Assembly (NCBI GenBank): GCA_024407855.1
Contig: JAKSVQ010000001.1
Span: 62,001 to 126,000 of the forward strand
Source: Mycoplasmoidaceae bacterium
Lineage (GTDB): Bacteria > Bacillota_I > Bacilli_A > Mycoplasmatales > Mycoplasmoidaceae
Reading direction: 5' to 3'
Length of the DNA: 64,000 nt
Both the position numbers and the translations under genes were made by a program. Below are positions 32,705 to 43,492 of this stretch, piece by piece. Under the pieces are notes generated by a model. It was not told the DNA's origin. It saw only the letters and a program-made list of their open reading frames with translations, and did no database searches. Position 1 is the first letter of the stretch, and every line of letters begins with the position of its first letter.

Positions 32705-34646
32705 AGGTAAATTTAAAACTTTAAATAAACCTTGAAAAGAAATTCTATTCTCTGCTTCAGGTTTTGGTCCTAACTTATTAATGGTATTGTTAGGAGCATA
32801 TTTATCTAATGCTGTTAACCCAGCTGCATTAGAGTCAAGCGGATCGCCAGGATGACAATATCAAACAATTAGTGGTATTTGTCTAATATTGCCACTACTA
32901 TTCTCAATCTTATGAACAGTAGCAAAATGTTTTGATGGATTAATTGATGTTCCATTTGCGGCATTGACTGATGGTTTAAGAACTAAATATGGTAACCGTA
33001 GAATACCAATTATTATTTGTTTCATACCTATGGTTGTAGCATTTGCTATGTGTTGATATCCATTATTCAATCATGCCGATTTGAATATTGGTGAACAAGT
33101 GGGTAATACAATTTGATTATTTGCTTGAGCACTTATTTTCTTTGCAACCTACACATTAAGCTTGATTGCTTTCTATGGAAGTCTTTCGACAGTTTGTTAT
33201 GATGAAAAGCAAAGAACAAGAGTATCAAGTTATAAATCGTTCTTTGATACTATTTCATATGCTTTAGTTTATGCATTAGTGCCTGTCATACTATCTAATG
33301 CTCAACTTCATATTGATAAGTTAGCATTCTTTGCATTGCCACTAATGTTGACAATGATTATTCCTCTATTCATTATTAAAGAAGGAGAAAGATGAGAAGC
33401 TAAAGCCATTGCTCAAGGTTATGATATTAAACCATTAGCTACACAAAAGCCTGTTAAATTTGGTGAAAGTATTAAATTAACATTTAAAAACAAGGCATTC
33501 TTAAAATGATTGTTGGTAAATGGATTTGCATTCTTTGGTCTGCAACTATTCTTAGTATCGATGAATGCATTGATTATTGGTGGAATGGGATTAAATGGAA
33601 CCAATATGACCATTTTAAATACATTTGCATTTGGCCCAGTGCCAATCATGTTGTATTTATTTAACCGAATAAAAGAGAGAAAAGGTATTAGATTTGCTTT
33701 CCAAGCTAGCTTGTTATCATTTTCTATTGCCATTTTAGCATTCTTCTTTGGTAGTAGATTTGTTTGAGGTGAAGAGGCAATAATGCAAAAAATGATTATT
33801 GGTGTTTTCGGTAGTATTCTAGGATCATATGGTATTGGTTCGTTCTTTATGATGTCATATTTAGTGCCATCACAAATTGCTTCAGTTGAGGAAAAACTAA
33901 TAAAGAAGAACCATGCATCAATGTATTTTGCTAGTCAAGCTGTCACAACATCAGTAATTGGTGCCGTATCAAGTGGGTTGTTCTGAGAAAATATTAAAAA
34001 CCTTTGATTTTCTAAAGCTGTTATGGGTGTTGTTAATGCAGAAACAATTCAAGCAGCAGCGCAAAGCCTTGGTGTGGCAGAAGCATCAGTATTTAATTTA
34101 GGTGTGTTCTTAGTACCAATTATTACCAGTGCATTCTGTATGGGCGGTTTCTGTTTTGCATTCTTGATGCCAAAACAATATACTGCAGAACTTGTTTACA
34201 AGCAATTTAATCTTAACAAGAGATATGAGGTTGTAAAACCTAGTAAGATTAAACAAAGAATTCAATACCCATTTGATGCAGCATCAATAGCTGTTTACAA
34301 TGCTCTTTGAGTTCTATCTGCAACTATCTTTGGCTTTGCATGATTTATAAGTATTATGAATGATATCAACACTTTTGTAACTAAGAAGCATAACAAATGG
34401 TGAATATTGCTAGTATTGTTTGTATTCCCATTTGGTGCATGTTTAGCATATCGATTAAATAAAGATATAGACACCGAATGTAAGAAATTAAAGATTAAGA
34501 CTAAGTCTTATGCACCACTAATCATAATCTTTAGTTGTCTATATTTAAATTGTGTAAGTTTATCAATCATGCAATATAAGTTAAATAGAATTGCTAGAGT
34601 ACAACACGCAATGATTCGTAAGACTAAAGGAGCTAAATATGAATAA
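32697..34646 (+). CDS. GPH/MFS_2 family transporter (MelB/MFSD2-like)
   Basis: The 649-aa protein has about 12 helices. The cytoplasmic loop signature KCFDGLIDVPFAALTDGLRTKYGNRR (about 79-104) marks the GPH (melibiose carrier-like) family, the same family as the vertebrate lysophosphatidylcholine carrier MFSD2A. The last 110 residues add two extra helices (ALWVLSATIFGFAWFISIM…). Between two lipid-type ligase genes and two acyltransferase genes, a lysolipid or fatty-acid substrate is more likely than a sugar. It overlaps its upstream neighbour by 8 bases and its downstream one by 8. Confidence 0.78.
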
Positions 34647-35292
34647 ATTGTTCCTTGGTTTTGTAAAAATTACTGGTCTTCCAATTCAATATGCTAATTT
34701 CCGTAAAAAAGTATATTACGAAGGTGGAGATAAATCATTAAGAAAAATTAAAGGACCAGCTTTAATTATTTCTAATCACACATCAGTTTATGATTGTGCA
34801 TTGTTAATTTATACATTCTTTAATCGCACAATTAGAACATTAGCAGGTGAACAATTATATAAATATAAAATGCTTGCTAGATTGCTAGATAAAACTGGTG
34901 GAATAAAAGTAGATCGAAATAACTTTGATTTTAGTTTCTTAAATACTATGTCTTATTGTTTAAGAAAAGGACAAGTATGTTTAATTTTCCCAGAATCGAG
35001 ATTGCATACTGATAAAGATCCACAAGGATTACTTGAGTTTAAACCAAGCTATGTTTATTTGGCCTTACAAAATAATGTACCAATTATCCCGGTTTATACC
35101 AATGGAATGTATGGTAAAAAACGCCGTCAAAATAAAGAAAGAGCAAGAATCATCATTGGCAAGCCAATTATCCCTACTTTATTGCTAAATAAAGAATTTA
35201 GTGAAAAACAAAATATTCTTTATATTAATAACTATGTAAGAGATAAGATCGAAGCCTTACATAAGGAACTTGATGATCAAACAAAGAAATAA
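34639..35292 (+). CDS. PlsC-type glycerophospholipid acyltransferase (first)
   Basis: The 217-aa protein has the acyltransferase HX4D motif as NHTSVYD (His 47, Asp 52), GGIKVDRNN, and the phosphate-binding motif FPESRL. It is normal in length for PlsC but has no clear membrane helix, and no TGA codon. It should acylate lysophosphatidate or another lysolipid using acyl-ACP. It overlaps the transporter gene by 8 bases and lies 2 bases before a second acyltransferase gene. Confidence 0.85.
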   Translation: MNKLFLGFVKITGLPIQYANFRKKVYYEGGDKSLRKIKGPALIISNHTSVYDCALLIYTFFNRTIRTLAGEQLYKYKMLARLLDKTGGIKVDRNNFDFSFLNTMSYCLRKGQVCLIFPESRLHTDKDPQGLLEFKPSYVYLALQNNVPIIPVYTNGMYGKKRRQNKERARIIIGKPIIPTLLLNKEFSEKQNILYINNYVRDKIEALHKELDDQTKK

Positions 35293-35294
35293 TT

Positions 35295-35966
35295 ATGAAG
35301 AAGCGATCTAAATTTACTCAAATATTTGATCCAAAGATGTGACTATATGACTTTGTGAAAATAACTGGTGGTTGACCAGCAGTCTTAGATCAAAGAGTCA
35401 AAAAAATATTTTTAGATGATAAGAATCACAAAGGTTGATACCGTGGAAGATTTATAGTAGTTGCAAATCATCGATCTTACATGGACCCACTTATATTAAC
35501 AAACTTATTTTGAAAAAGAAGAATATTGTTTATTGCAACAAAGGAAATCTTTAAGAAGAAGTTTGCAAATAGATTCTTTAATCGTGTTGGATTAATTAAA
35601 ATTGATCGAGATAATGTTGCTGTTGAAACATTTAAGAAAGCGAAAGAAGTATTAGATCGCGGACATATTGTTGGAATCTTTCCTGAATCTCATGTTCAAA
35701 ATCAAGATGAGATAAGAAAATTTGCTCCAGGAACGGTAATGATGTCAGTTATTTGCGATGCACCAATCCTTCCTATATATATAGCAGGACGGAAAAAACG
35801 GAAGAACCGGCAAGTAATTATTATTGGAAATAGAATTGATTATAAACAATATACTGATGGCAAATTTCCAACAATGCAACAAATAAATCAAATAACGGAA
35901 ATTATTCAGCAGGAAGAAATAAAATTGAAAGAAAAATATGATTTATGAATAAAGGATAAAAAATAG
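35295..35966 (+). CDS. PlsC-type glycerophospholipid acyltransferase (second)
   Basis: The 223-aa protein has NHRSYMDP (HX4D, about residues 59-66), VGLIKIDRDN, and FPESHVQN where most enzymes have FPEGTR. It shares only the motif skeleton with the preceding acyltransferase, so they are diverged paralogues, possibly specific for different glycerol positions. Eight TGA-encoded Trp make it fragmentary in the standard code; the start is the ATG 2 bases after the previous stop. It ends 1 base before the next gene. Confidence 0.83.
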
Positions 35967-35967
35967 T

Positions 35968-37464
35968 ATGACAAATACATCATTAAAAGAAAAAATGTTA
36001 AACCACCCAATAGTTAAAGGTTTGGTTAACATTACTAATGTAACACAATTATTACATCACATTAAAAAACAATATGGTAAAGATGAAGCAGTAATCAAAA
36101 CTGATGGAACAAAGAAAACGTTCAATGATTTATACAATGATGTTTTGATTGTTGCCAACAATTTAAAAAAATATCAAGGCAACATTGGTTTATTTGCTCC
36201 AAATGGTTATGAATTTGAAGTTATTGCTTTAGCAACTATGGCAACTGGAAAGATGGTTGTGTGTTTACCAGCACAATTAAATAAGGATCAATTATTTGGT
36301 TGTTGCCATAAATTTGATATCACAGTGTTGTGCTATGACACAAAATTAATGGCTGCATCAACTGTAAATGTTAATAAAGTTGACATCGCCTCATTATTTG
36401 AAGATCATGGCCACGATGATATTCTTGTTAAAGATATTAATGATAAAGCACCTGCATGTTTATTATTAACTGGTGGAACAACTGGTGCACCTAAAGGTGT
36501 GGTATTAAGCCATACAGCCATTATGCGAGGCATGATGAATGGATGTTATGGATTAGACATAGTATACAAACAAAGATATTACTGCATGATACCATTAACA
36601 CACTCATTTGGTTTCATTCGTAACATGTTAACGGCTTTATATACAGGTAGTGTTATCTATTACAACCAAGATAAGATGGCAATGTTTAAAGAACTTGCAA
36701 CATTTAAACCAACTGTTTTAATCATTGTTCCAGCTATTGCTGAACTATTCCTAAGTTTAGTTCAATCAAGAGGCCATGGGGTTCTTGGTGGACAAGTTCA
36801 TACTATTATTTGTGGATCAGCTAATGTTCCACAACACTTATCATTAGAATTTTGAAAACAAAAAATTGGTTTCCACCCAGGCTATGGATTAACTGAATTA
36901 GCTAATATGGTTACAGGAAATGTAGAACCAACTAAGTTTCCACAATCAGTTGGACAATTATTCCCAGAACAAGAAACTAAGATTGTTGAAGGCGAACTTT
37001 GAATTAAAGGTCGTAACCTTATGAATGGATACTATAAAGATCCAATTGCTAATCAAGAAGCATTTAGAGATGGATGATTTAAAACTGGTGATTTAGTTAA
37101 ATTTGATGAATATGGTAACCTATATATAGTAGGAAGAATTAAAGACCTTATTATCTTAGATAATGGTGAAAAGGTTTCACCGGCATACCTAGAAGCTAAA
37201 GTATTGAAGATTGATTTAGTTAAAGATGCTTTAGTTTATGGTGAAAAAAACAAGAATGGTGTTATCAACTTAATTCTTGAAGTGACTATAAGAGATGGGT
37301 TTGCACAAAAACTAAATATTAAAGATGTACAAGCATATATGGAAAAAGAAGTTGATAAGATCAATGATGAAGTCTTGGTTTATGAAAGAATTAGTAAAGT
37401 TATAATCCGAAAAGAAGACTTTGCAAGATCTCCAGCAATGAAAATCTTGAGAAAGAAACAATAA
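35968..37464 (+). CDS. Acyl-ACP/acyl-CoA synthetase-like AMP-dependent ligase
   Basis: The 498-aa ANL enzyme has an intact nucleotide loop LTGGTTGAPKG, GYGLTELANM, WFKTGDL and GRIKDLIILDNGEKVSP, so unlike the fused ligase upstream it looks fully active. It probably activates fatty acids and loads them on the ACP encoded 1 base downstream. Mycoplasmas cannot make fatty acids and must activate imported ones, usually through FakAB; this would be an extra route. The two PlsC-type enzymes just upstream would use the product. Confidence 0.85.
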
Positions 37465-37465
37465 T

Positions 37466-37717
37466 ATGATCGATAAAAATAATATTTTGCAAAGATTAAA
37501 AAAGATCCTAAAGGATGCATTACCAAAACAAGTAAATTTGTCTAAAGTAGAACTAACCGATCGACTTGTTGAGGACCTAGGATTTAATTCCGTGGCAATG
37601 GTTTATATGGCTTTTGCCATTGAAAAAGAGTTTAGTGTCGACATTTCAGATTTATCGTTTGCATCATTTAAAACAATAAATGATGTAATAAATTACATTG
37701 TAAAACACACTAAATAA
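37466..37717 (+). CDS. acpP: Acyl carrier protein
   Basis: The 83-aa four-helix carrier has the attachment site LGFNSVAM with Ser 42, where the usual DSL is NSV. It follows the acyl-ACP synthetase-like gene by 1 base and closes the cluster. It needs phosphopantetheine from a holo-ACP synthase; an Sfp-type enzyme is encoded at 38961-39500. Confidence 0.88.
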   Translation: MIDKNNILQRLKKILKDALPKQVNLSKVELTDRLVEDLGFNSVAMVYMAFAIEKEFSVDISDLSFASFKTINDVINYIVKHTK

Positions 37718-37746
37718 GGTATAAATAATATATATAAGGAGATAAT

Positions 37747-38046
37747 ATGAAAAATCAAGTTACAAAAACTAAAGATAGAAAAGCTAAACTTTCTACAGTT
37801 GGCTATATCTTAGGAATTGTTGCAATTGCTACCTCATTAATCCTTGCAGGTGGTGTTGTTGGAATTCCTGGCATTGTTTTCAGTGCCATTGGTATGAAAT
37901 CATCTAATCAAGAAGCTGCTAGCAAAGCAAAGATTGGTTTAATCTTATCAATCATTGGTGTTGCTATCGCTATGATTCTAGGATTTGTTGGAGGATACTT
38001 CTTATTGAAGTTTATCTTTGAAAACGGAGGACATCCAATTGGATAG
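37747..38046 (+). CDS. DUF4190-like small membrane protein
   Basis: The 99-aa protein has two helices (about 15-46 and 65-92) around a short loop IGMKSSNQEAASKAKIGLILSIIG, the layout of DUF4190-like proteins. The function is unknown. A TATAAGGAGATA ribosome site precedes the ATG, and a lipoprotein gene starts 9 bases after its stop, so the two are one unit. Confidence 0.7.
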   Translation: MKNQVTKTKDRKAKLSTVGYILGIVAIATSLILAGGVVGIPGIVFSAIGMKSSNQEAASKAKIGLILSIIGVAIAMILGFVGGYFLLKFIFENGGHPIG

Positions 38047-38055
38047 GAGACAATT

Positions 38056-38952
38056 ATGAAATTAAGAACAAAATTAATACCATTATTTACTGCAGCTAGT
38101 GCTGCTGCTGTAATTGCACCACTAACTTTAACAAGCTGTGGTGATTGAATAAGATATACAGATTTATTACATAAAAGATATGATTCATGAGTAAGACCTC
38201 ATGATGAAGTAACTGTTTTGGGCGGACAAGCTATAACACGATTGTATACAAATGACACAATGCAAAATACAAATATATTAAGAGATGATATTCTTTGATC
38301 TAACTCAACATTGCTTAATATAGAAGAACCACACAGTGCTATTAATGAAATAATTAAATATAAAGAATTTAATTTAGATGTATTCTTTTCAAAGAAGAAA
38401 GTATTTGATGCATATGAATCATACGATGCTTATTGTGCTGAATTTGAATCACATGTTGTTGGACAAGTTATAAATGAATCACAAGTTGATCCAGCCAATG
38501 AGTATTTAGTTGATGATGGAAAAGCAATTGATGAATTTGATTTTTATTTTGATGTAACAATCTATGGTTTAACTAACATATCTGTCGAAGCAATTTCTCC
38601 ATCTCTTCTTTCTGATTTACCAAATATGAACATAATTACTGTAAAATTTAATGATTCTTCAACAATTGTTGACACCACAGTAAGCGGTAGATATACTCTT
38701 AAGGGTACAAATGAAGAAAAGACAATTGAAAATAAGAGAGAGATTCTTAACGACGCTAGCAAAGATAAAATTAAAAATACATTATATTCATGATTTGGAG
38801 CAACAACATTAGCTCTTCTTACATTTGCCACAAATGGTGGCGAGTATTCTAAACAACAAAATGCTAGTGATTCATATGGTGCACCTGAATTTTCTTTCAT
38901 TAGTCATTATTTAAAAAATGTTAAGTATACACAAAATACAAATCAAAAATAG
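38056..38952 (+). CDS. Hypothetical lipoprotein
   Basis: The 298-aa protein has a signal peptide MKLRTKLIPLFTAASAAAV… ending in LTSC (Cys 28). The signal is nearly the same as that of the lipoprotein at 62335-63297 (MKLKTKLIPLASLAV…), so they belong to one secretory or gene family. The mature part is hydrophilic, rich in Asp, Glu, Asn and Tyr, with no recognised domain. Four TGA codons encode Trp. It ends at a shared terminator. Confidence 0.82.
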
Positions 38953-38970
38953 GCATTAGCCTATTTTTTT
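38947..38970. terminator. Bidirectional terminator
   Basis: AAATAGGC/GCCTATTT with loop ATTA, then a T-run; covers the stop codons of both convergent genes. Confidence 0.8.
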
Positions 38971-39500
38971 TGTACTGTAGAAACAAAATATATATTGTGA
39001 TTATCTTTAATTTGTTTTGTTTCAACTGAGCCTTCGACATCTTGTTGAAGGTTTTTTAAATTAATTGCATCACCATTTAATTTAATATAAGCTTCATGTT
39101 GAGTTCAATATTTAGTAAACCATATTTCTCGATCTTTAGCTTTAAAGTAATTATTTAATTGTTTTTCATTTAATAAACGTTGAGCTAAAGAACGACAAAT
39201 AGTTAATGGTAATAATGTTTCAATATCAATACCAATAGGTTTATTACTAACAGCAATTGCTATTTTATTTAAACTATGAGATAAACTGAAATATACATTT
39301 TTGTCTAATGAATATGGTTTACCATTTTCATTAAACTTAACTTTAGTTAAATCAATATATTTACCTAAAGTATCTCAAGCAAAAATGCTTGAGTTTTTTG
39401 CTTTTTCATCCTTATATAAATTACAATGCTTTAAAATACTGCTTGGTAAGTTATATGGACTAAGCTTTTTAGGAATGTCTAATACTTTAACAATTTTCAT
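38961..39500 (-). CDS. Sfp-type 4'-phosphopantetheinyl transferase
   Basis: The 179-aa protein has the three Sfp motifs: NGKPY with FSLSHS (about 59-76), PIGIDIET (88-95, the metal-binding Asp-x-Glu) and FTKYWTQHEAYIKLNG (128-143). The usual WxxKE reads WTQHE, so the Lys is replaced by His while the Glu stays. It should transfer phosphopantetheine from CoA to carrier proteins, such as the ACP and the fused carrier domain encoded 1-8 kb upstream. Its ATG overlaps the previous stop by 1 base (TAATG). Last gene of the tilS operon. Confidence 0.82.
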
Positions 39501-39745
39501 TATTTCTTAATAGACATTAGAAAGTGAGCAATCTGGTCTGGACAACTAGTTCCACGTCCACGACAATCAATACCTTTTAATCTTTCAATAGCTCAATCAA
39601 TAGTTTGACCTTGAACTAATTTGCAAACTGCTTGCGTGTTGCCAGGGCAACCACCAAATATTTGCATATTTTTAATAATGTTGTCTTCTATTTCAATAAT
39701 ATATTCTTGTGAGCAAACGCCTTGTGGTTTAAATGTGTATTTCAT
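39500..39745 (-). CDS. TSCPD domain protein
   Basis: The 81-aa protein ends with the block GIDCRGRGTSCPDQIAHFL and contains FGGCPGNTQAVCKLV, which define the small TSCPD family related to the tail of class II ribonucleotide reductases. Four conserved Cys suggest metal binding. The biochemical role is unknown. It lies 2 bases after whiA and shares a base with the phosphopantetheinyl transferase start. Confidence 0.8.
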
Positions 39746-39747
39746 AA

Positions 39748-40668
39748 TTACTCCTTATATTGTTTATATAACCTATCTAATTTTCTTACTAAATGGTTAA
39801 GACCAGGTTTAGTTGTCTTAAATTTATGTGTTTCCATTAAATCAACTAATTCTTTTAATGAACTGGATGGATTAGCTAAACGTAAATCACAGAATGTTTT
39901 AAATTTAGCTGATTGTTTCTTATATATAGTTAATGTCTTTAAGAATTGAATTTGCTTAACTTGCTTAACACCAGTTACTGTTATTTTATTGATATTACTA
40001 ATATCAAGGTTGTTTCAACGAGTAACTGACATGTTAGCATCTTTGGCAATTTTATGATCTTCAAATTCTAACATGCAATTACCTGCGCTGATTAGTTTAA
40101 GAAAGTCAGATATTTGATTTACTTTCTTCAAATATAAGATAAATTGCTTTTTAGAGTGCTTAGTTAAAACTGGGTAAATACCAAAACTAATAAGCATCTT
40201 TTGCATAAAAAATAAATATTCTCAGTCAGAACTTCTAATTTCTAAATGATAGTATTTAGCATCTAATGAGTTAATTGACCCACCAGCCAAGAATGCTCCA
40301 GCAATATAAGCTCTCTTACAACAATCTAATTTACATAATTCAGATTTATCAGAAGAGTTTCAACATAAGTCAGTTGATATCTGATCAAAGTTACCAGATA
40401 TTTCAATGGAGTTAGTTTGTCCATTGATATTTGAAGCATTTTGTGCAATCCTTGTTGTAATTTGAACATTGTATAAATTTTTAAATGATGTAGCAAGGAA
40501 CTCAATAATAAAAGGAAACTGACTTGTCAATATTCATTTATTTGAACGAAGGTCAATTGTTAAACGATTAGTGATAAAAGAAGAAAGCAAAGCTTTCAAA
40601 CAGTGATCTTCAAACATTAGACCACAAACTTCTCTTTTTACTTTTTCACTAAAAGTTTCCTTTTTCAT
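39748..40668 (-). CDS. whiA: DNA-binding protein WhiA
   Basis: The 306-aa protein has the divergent LAGLIDADG-like N-terminal part ([25 protein letters not shown]) and a C-terminal helix-turn-helix ([36 protein letters not shown]). In mycoplasmas WhiA has been linked to ribosomal protein gene control and in Bacillus to cell division. RapZ and YvcK, usual neighbours, are missing here. It begins within the stop of trxB (TAATG). Confidence 0.9.
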
Positions 40669-41528
40669 TATCAAGATCTAGATTTAATATATTTAACTGC
40701 AGAATCAGCAGCTACAGCAGCTTGTTGCATTGCTGGTTGAATCATTTTAGGTTGATTGTTTGTACAATCTCCGCAAGCAAAGAAGCCTTCCATATATGGA
40801 CTAGACATAGAACTATCAACAATAATTTGTTTTTGTTCATCCAGTTCAACATCAGATGGTAAAAAATCAGCATTTGATATAAAACCATTAGATACAAAGA
40901 TAAAATCATACGAAACTTTAGAACCATCTGATTTTGTTAATCCAGTTACTTTATTGCCATCCCCATCAATTGACTTAACGTCTTGTGGTTGATATACATC
41001 AACTTTAGAAGCAACTTTAGATAATTCATCATAATATTGTCTAGAACCAATTAAAGCAACAGTCTTGCCTTGAGTTAAACTTTTATCACATTCAACACAA
41101 TATGATAAACCATGGTTAAAGTATTTATCTTCACCATCAACACCTAACTTCTTAATTCCAGTTCCAACTGCAACGATAATAGCTTTAGCTTCTCATGTTT
41201 GTCCATCTTCAGTAAATAAATAAAACAAACCATTTTTAGGTTTAATAGTTTGAACATTACCATATACGTAGTGTGTTTTAACTTCTTCAGTTGCTTGTCT
41301 AAACACAGATAAACCCAAATCTCTTCCAGCAACATTTGGTTGTGGAGCAAAATCATGGATATGATCAATGTGCATTAGTTTGCCACCAGGCACATCTCTT
41401 TCTAGAAAACAAGATTTTAATCCTGCTTGTGTAACAAGAGAGCTGGCTGTCATACCAGCTATTCCTCCACCAATTACGATGACATCAAATTTATTTGTTT
41501 CACCAACAACTTCTACTTCTAATCCCAT
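40668..41528 (-). CDS. trxB: Thioredoxin reductase
   Basis: The 286-aa flavoprotein has GGGIAGMTASS (FAD), the redox motif CVEC (Cys 144 and 147; most bacteria have CATC), a second nucleotide loop (ALIGSRQYYDELS) in which the Gly-rich pattern is weak, and the terminal FACGDCTNN…QQAAVAA. It reduces thioredoxin with NADPH; the weak second loop raises the possibility of a different donor. It starts 3 bases before the lgt end region in an operon with hprK and lgt. Confidence 0.85.
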
Positions 41529-41531
41529 AAT

Positions 41532-42542
41532 CTACCAAGCTCCAAAATAAATCATTTCTTGTGGTTTTCTCACATAGTCACTAAATTTGTTATCTTGATA
41601 TCTAGCAACTAATGATTGTTTATTTCATCCAGCACCAATCATTCTAAAGACTTCTCCGGGCCCAAATGAGAACAATGTGTGTCAGATTTTGTATTTTCTA
41701 ACTTTATCAATAAGTAAATGGTTAATTAATATGAATAAAATTCCAATGCTTCCCCAAATTAATGAAGTAATAAATGACACTTGATACCCAAATTGTGAAT
41801 CTCTTAAAGGTTCAAGAGAGGCTCTAAAGAAACCATATCAAATGAAATATGCACCGGCTAGGTCTCCAGCCTTTCTTTGTCGTATAAATTCAATTCCAAA
41901 GTAAAGAATAAAGAACATAGAAAGGTTACCAATGCCTTCTCAAAAGAATAATGGTTGTCTTCATTCTCCATTAATAAACATACCAGGTAAAACCTTATAC
42001 AGGAATCAAGCAAGGTTTTCATTTGTTACAATGTTTCCATATACTTCTTGGTTGCAATAATTACCTCAACGACCAATAAATTGACCTATTAGTATAGCAG
42101 GAACAATTGCATCAAAGTACATTCACATACTAACACGCTTAACTTGTTTGTCACCAAACACATCTTTAACTCGATATTGGGAAATTCGTAAGATAAGTGG
42201 AAAATAAATAAAAGCCGCAAGGACAGTTAACATAACACCTCACTCAATAGCGAGTCCTTGACCAAAATTATGGAAGAAATCTCCTCATGGGGTTTGTCCA
42301 ATAGCACAAGATCCAAATCTCGCACCAAAAATAGCTGTTGGGACACCCATTAAAATAAATCAATAAAATGGTTCAGTAGACACTTTATATCTTTTTCATA
42401 ATTTTAAACAACCTAAAACAATAGCAACAGCGAATCCAATGATGATGCAAACAGGATATCATCATGAAGATTGAGTATCGGGATTTAATCAAGGTTTTTG
42501 TCAACCTGGATCTGGTGGCATATCGCCAAATAATGTAAACAT
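41532..42542 (-). CDS. lgt: Prolipoprotein diacylglyceryl transferase
   Basis: It attaches diacylglycerol to lipobox cysteines, so it acts on the many lipoproteins of this window. The 336-aa protein has about seven helices, the segment GQGLAIEWGVML, and the signature QFIGRWGNYCNQEVYG. Twenty or so TGA codons encode Trp, so the gene is nearly invisible in the standard code. Its ATG overlaps the hprK stop (TAATG). Confidence 0.93.
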
Positions 42543-43492
42543 TATTTTCCTCCTTTTGTTAGAATCTTGTCATAGTTGTCAAGATAATTTTCAGCTGAAT
42601 TATAACCAGCACGTTTTAATTTGTAATCAACAACTGCTGATTCAATTAAACTAGATGTTGGACGACCAGCAGTAACTGGAATAAAGTATTTAGTTAGGTG
42701 AACACCACGAACTTTTTCAGTGTGTTGTTCTGCACCTAATCTTTCAAAGTCGTTTAATTTCTTTTGACTTTGCTCTGGGTTAACTAAGTGAACAATAATA
42801 TCAATTTGAGCTTCTTGTAATGTTTTTTGTCAACCAAACATACGGCTAACATCTAATATTCCTAAACCACGAACTTCCATGAATTGCTTAGCAATATCAG
42901 ATGGACGGCCATAGATAGATTGTCCATAATTATAAACTTCAATTGCATCATCACCAATGAACATATGTCCTTGTTTTAATAATTCCATTGCCGCTTCAGA
43001 TTTTCCCGTACCTGAATCTCCAGTAATTAATACGCCAACACCATAAATAGACATTAATGTACCATGAACAATGCTTGTTGGAGCAATCTTCTTAGCAATT
43101 CATGGAGATAGTTCAAAGTAAATATCTGATGAAGACATATTTAAGCTACCAATTGTAATATCTGTCTTACCAAATGCTTTTAAAAGATTCTTAATATCTT
43201 CTGCTTTAAATGCAGAGTTAAGAATAATTACAGGAGGGTTTAATTTTTTAACACGTCCAAAAATTCTTTTTAATGTTTGATGATTAGATTGTTTGAAGTA
43301 GTTTAATTCAGACGTACCAAAAACAACAGGGTTAGTTTGTTTTTTGTAAGCTGGTTTAATGTTTGTGGACAATTCAATACCAATTCTGGCAACACCAGAT
43401 GATGTTATAAATCTTGTACTAGGACGGCCTTTATTAATTACATGAAAATCAAATTTATCAAGTAATTCTTTTACACTTATTTTTTTCGACAT
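42542..43492 (-). CDS. hprK: HPr kinase/phosphorylase
   Basis: It phosphorylates Ser-46 of HPr and so links sugar transport to metabolism. The 316-aa protein has the P-loop GDSGTGKS (158-165), HG at about 143-144, GDDAIEVY and the C-terminal signature MEVRGLGILDVSRMFG. It overlaps the end of tilS by 16 bases. Its presence implies a PTS. Confidence 0.95.
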
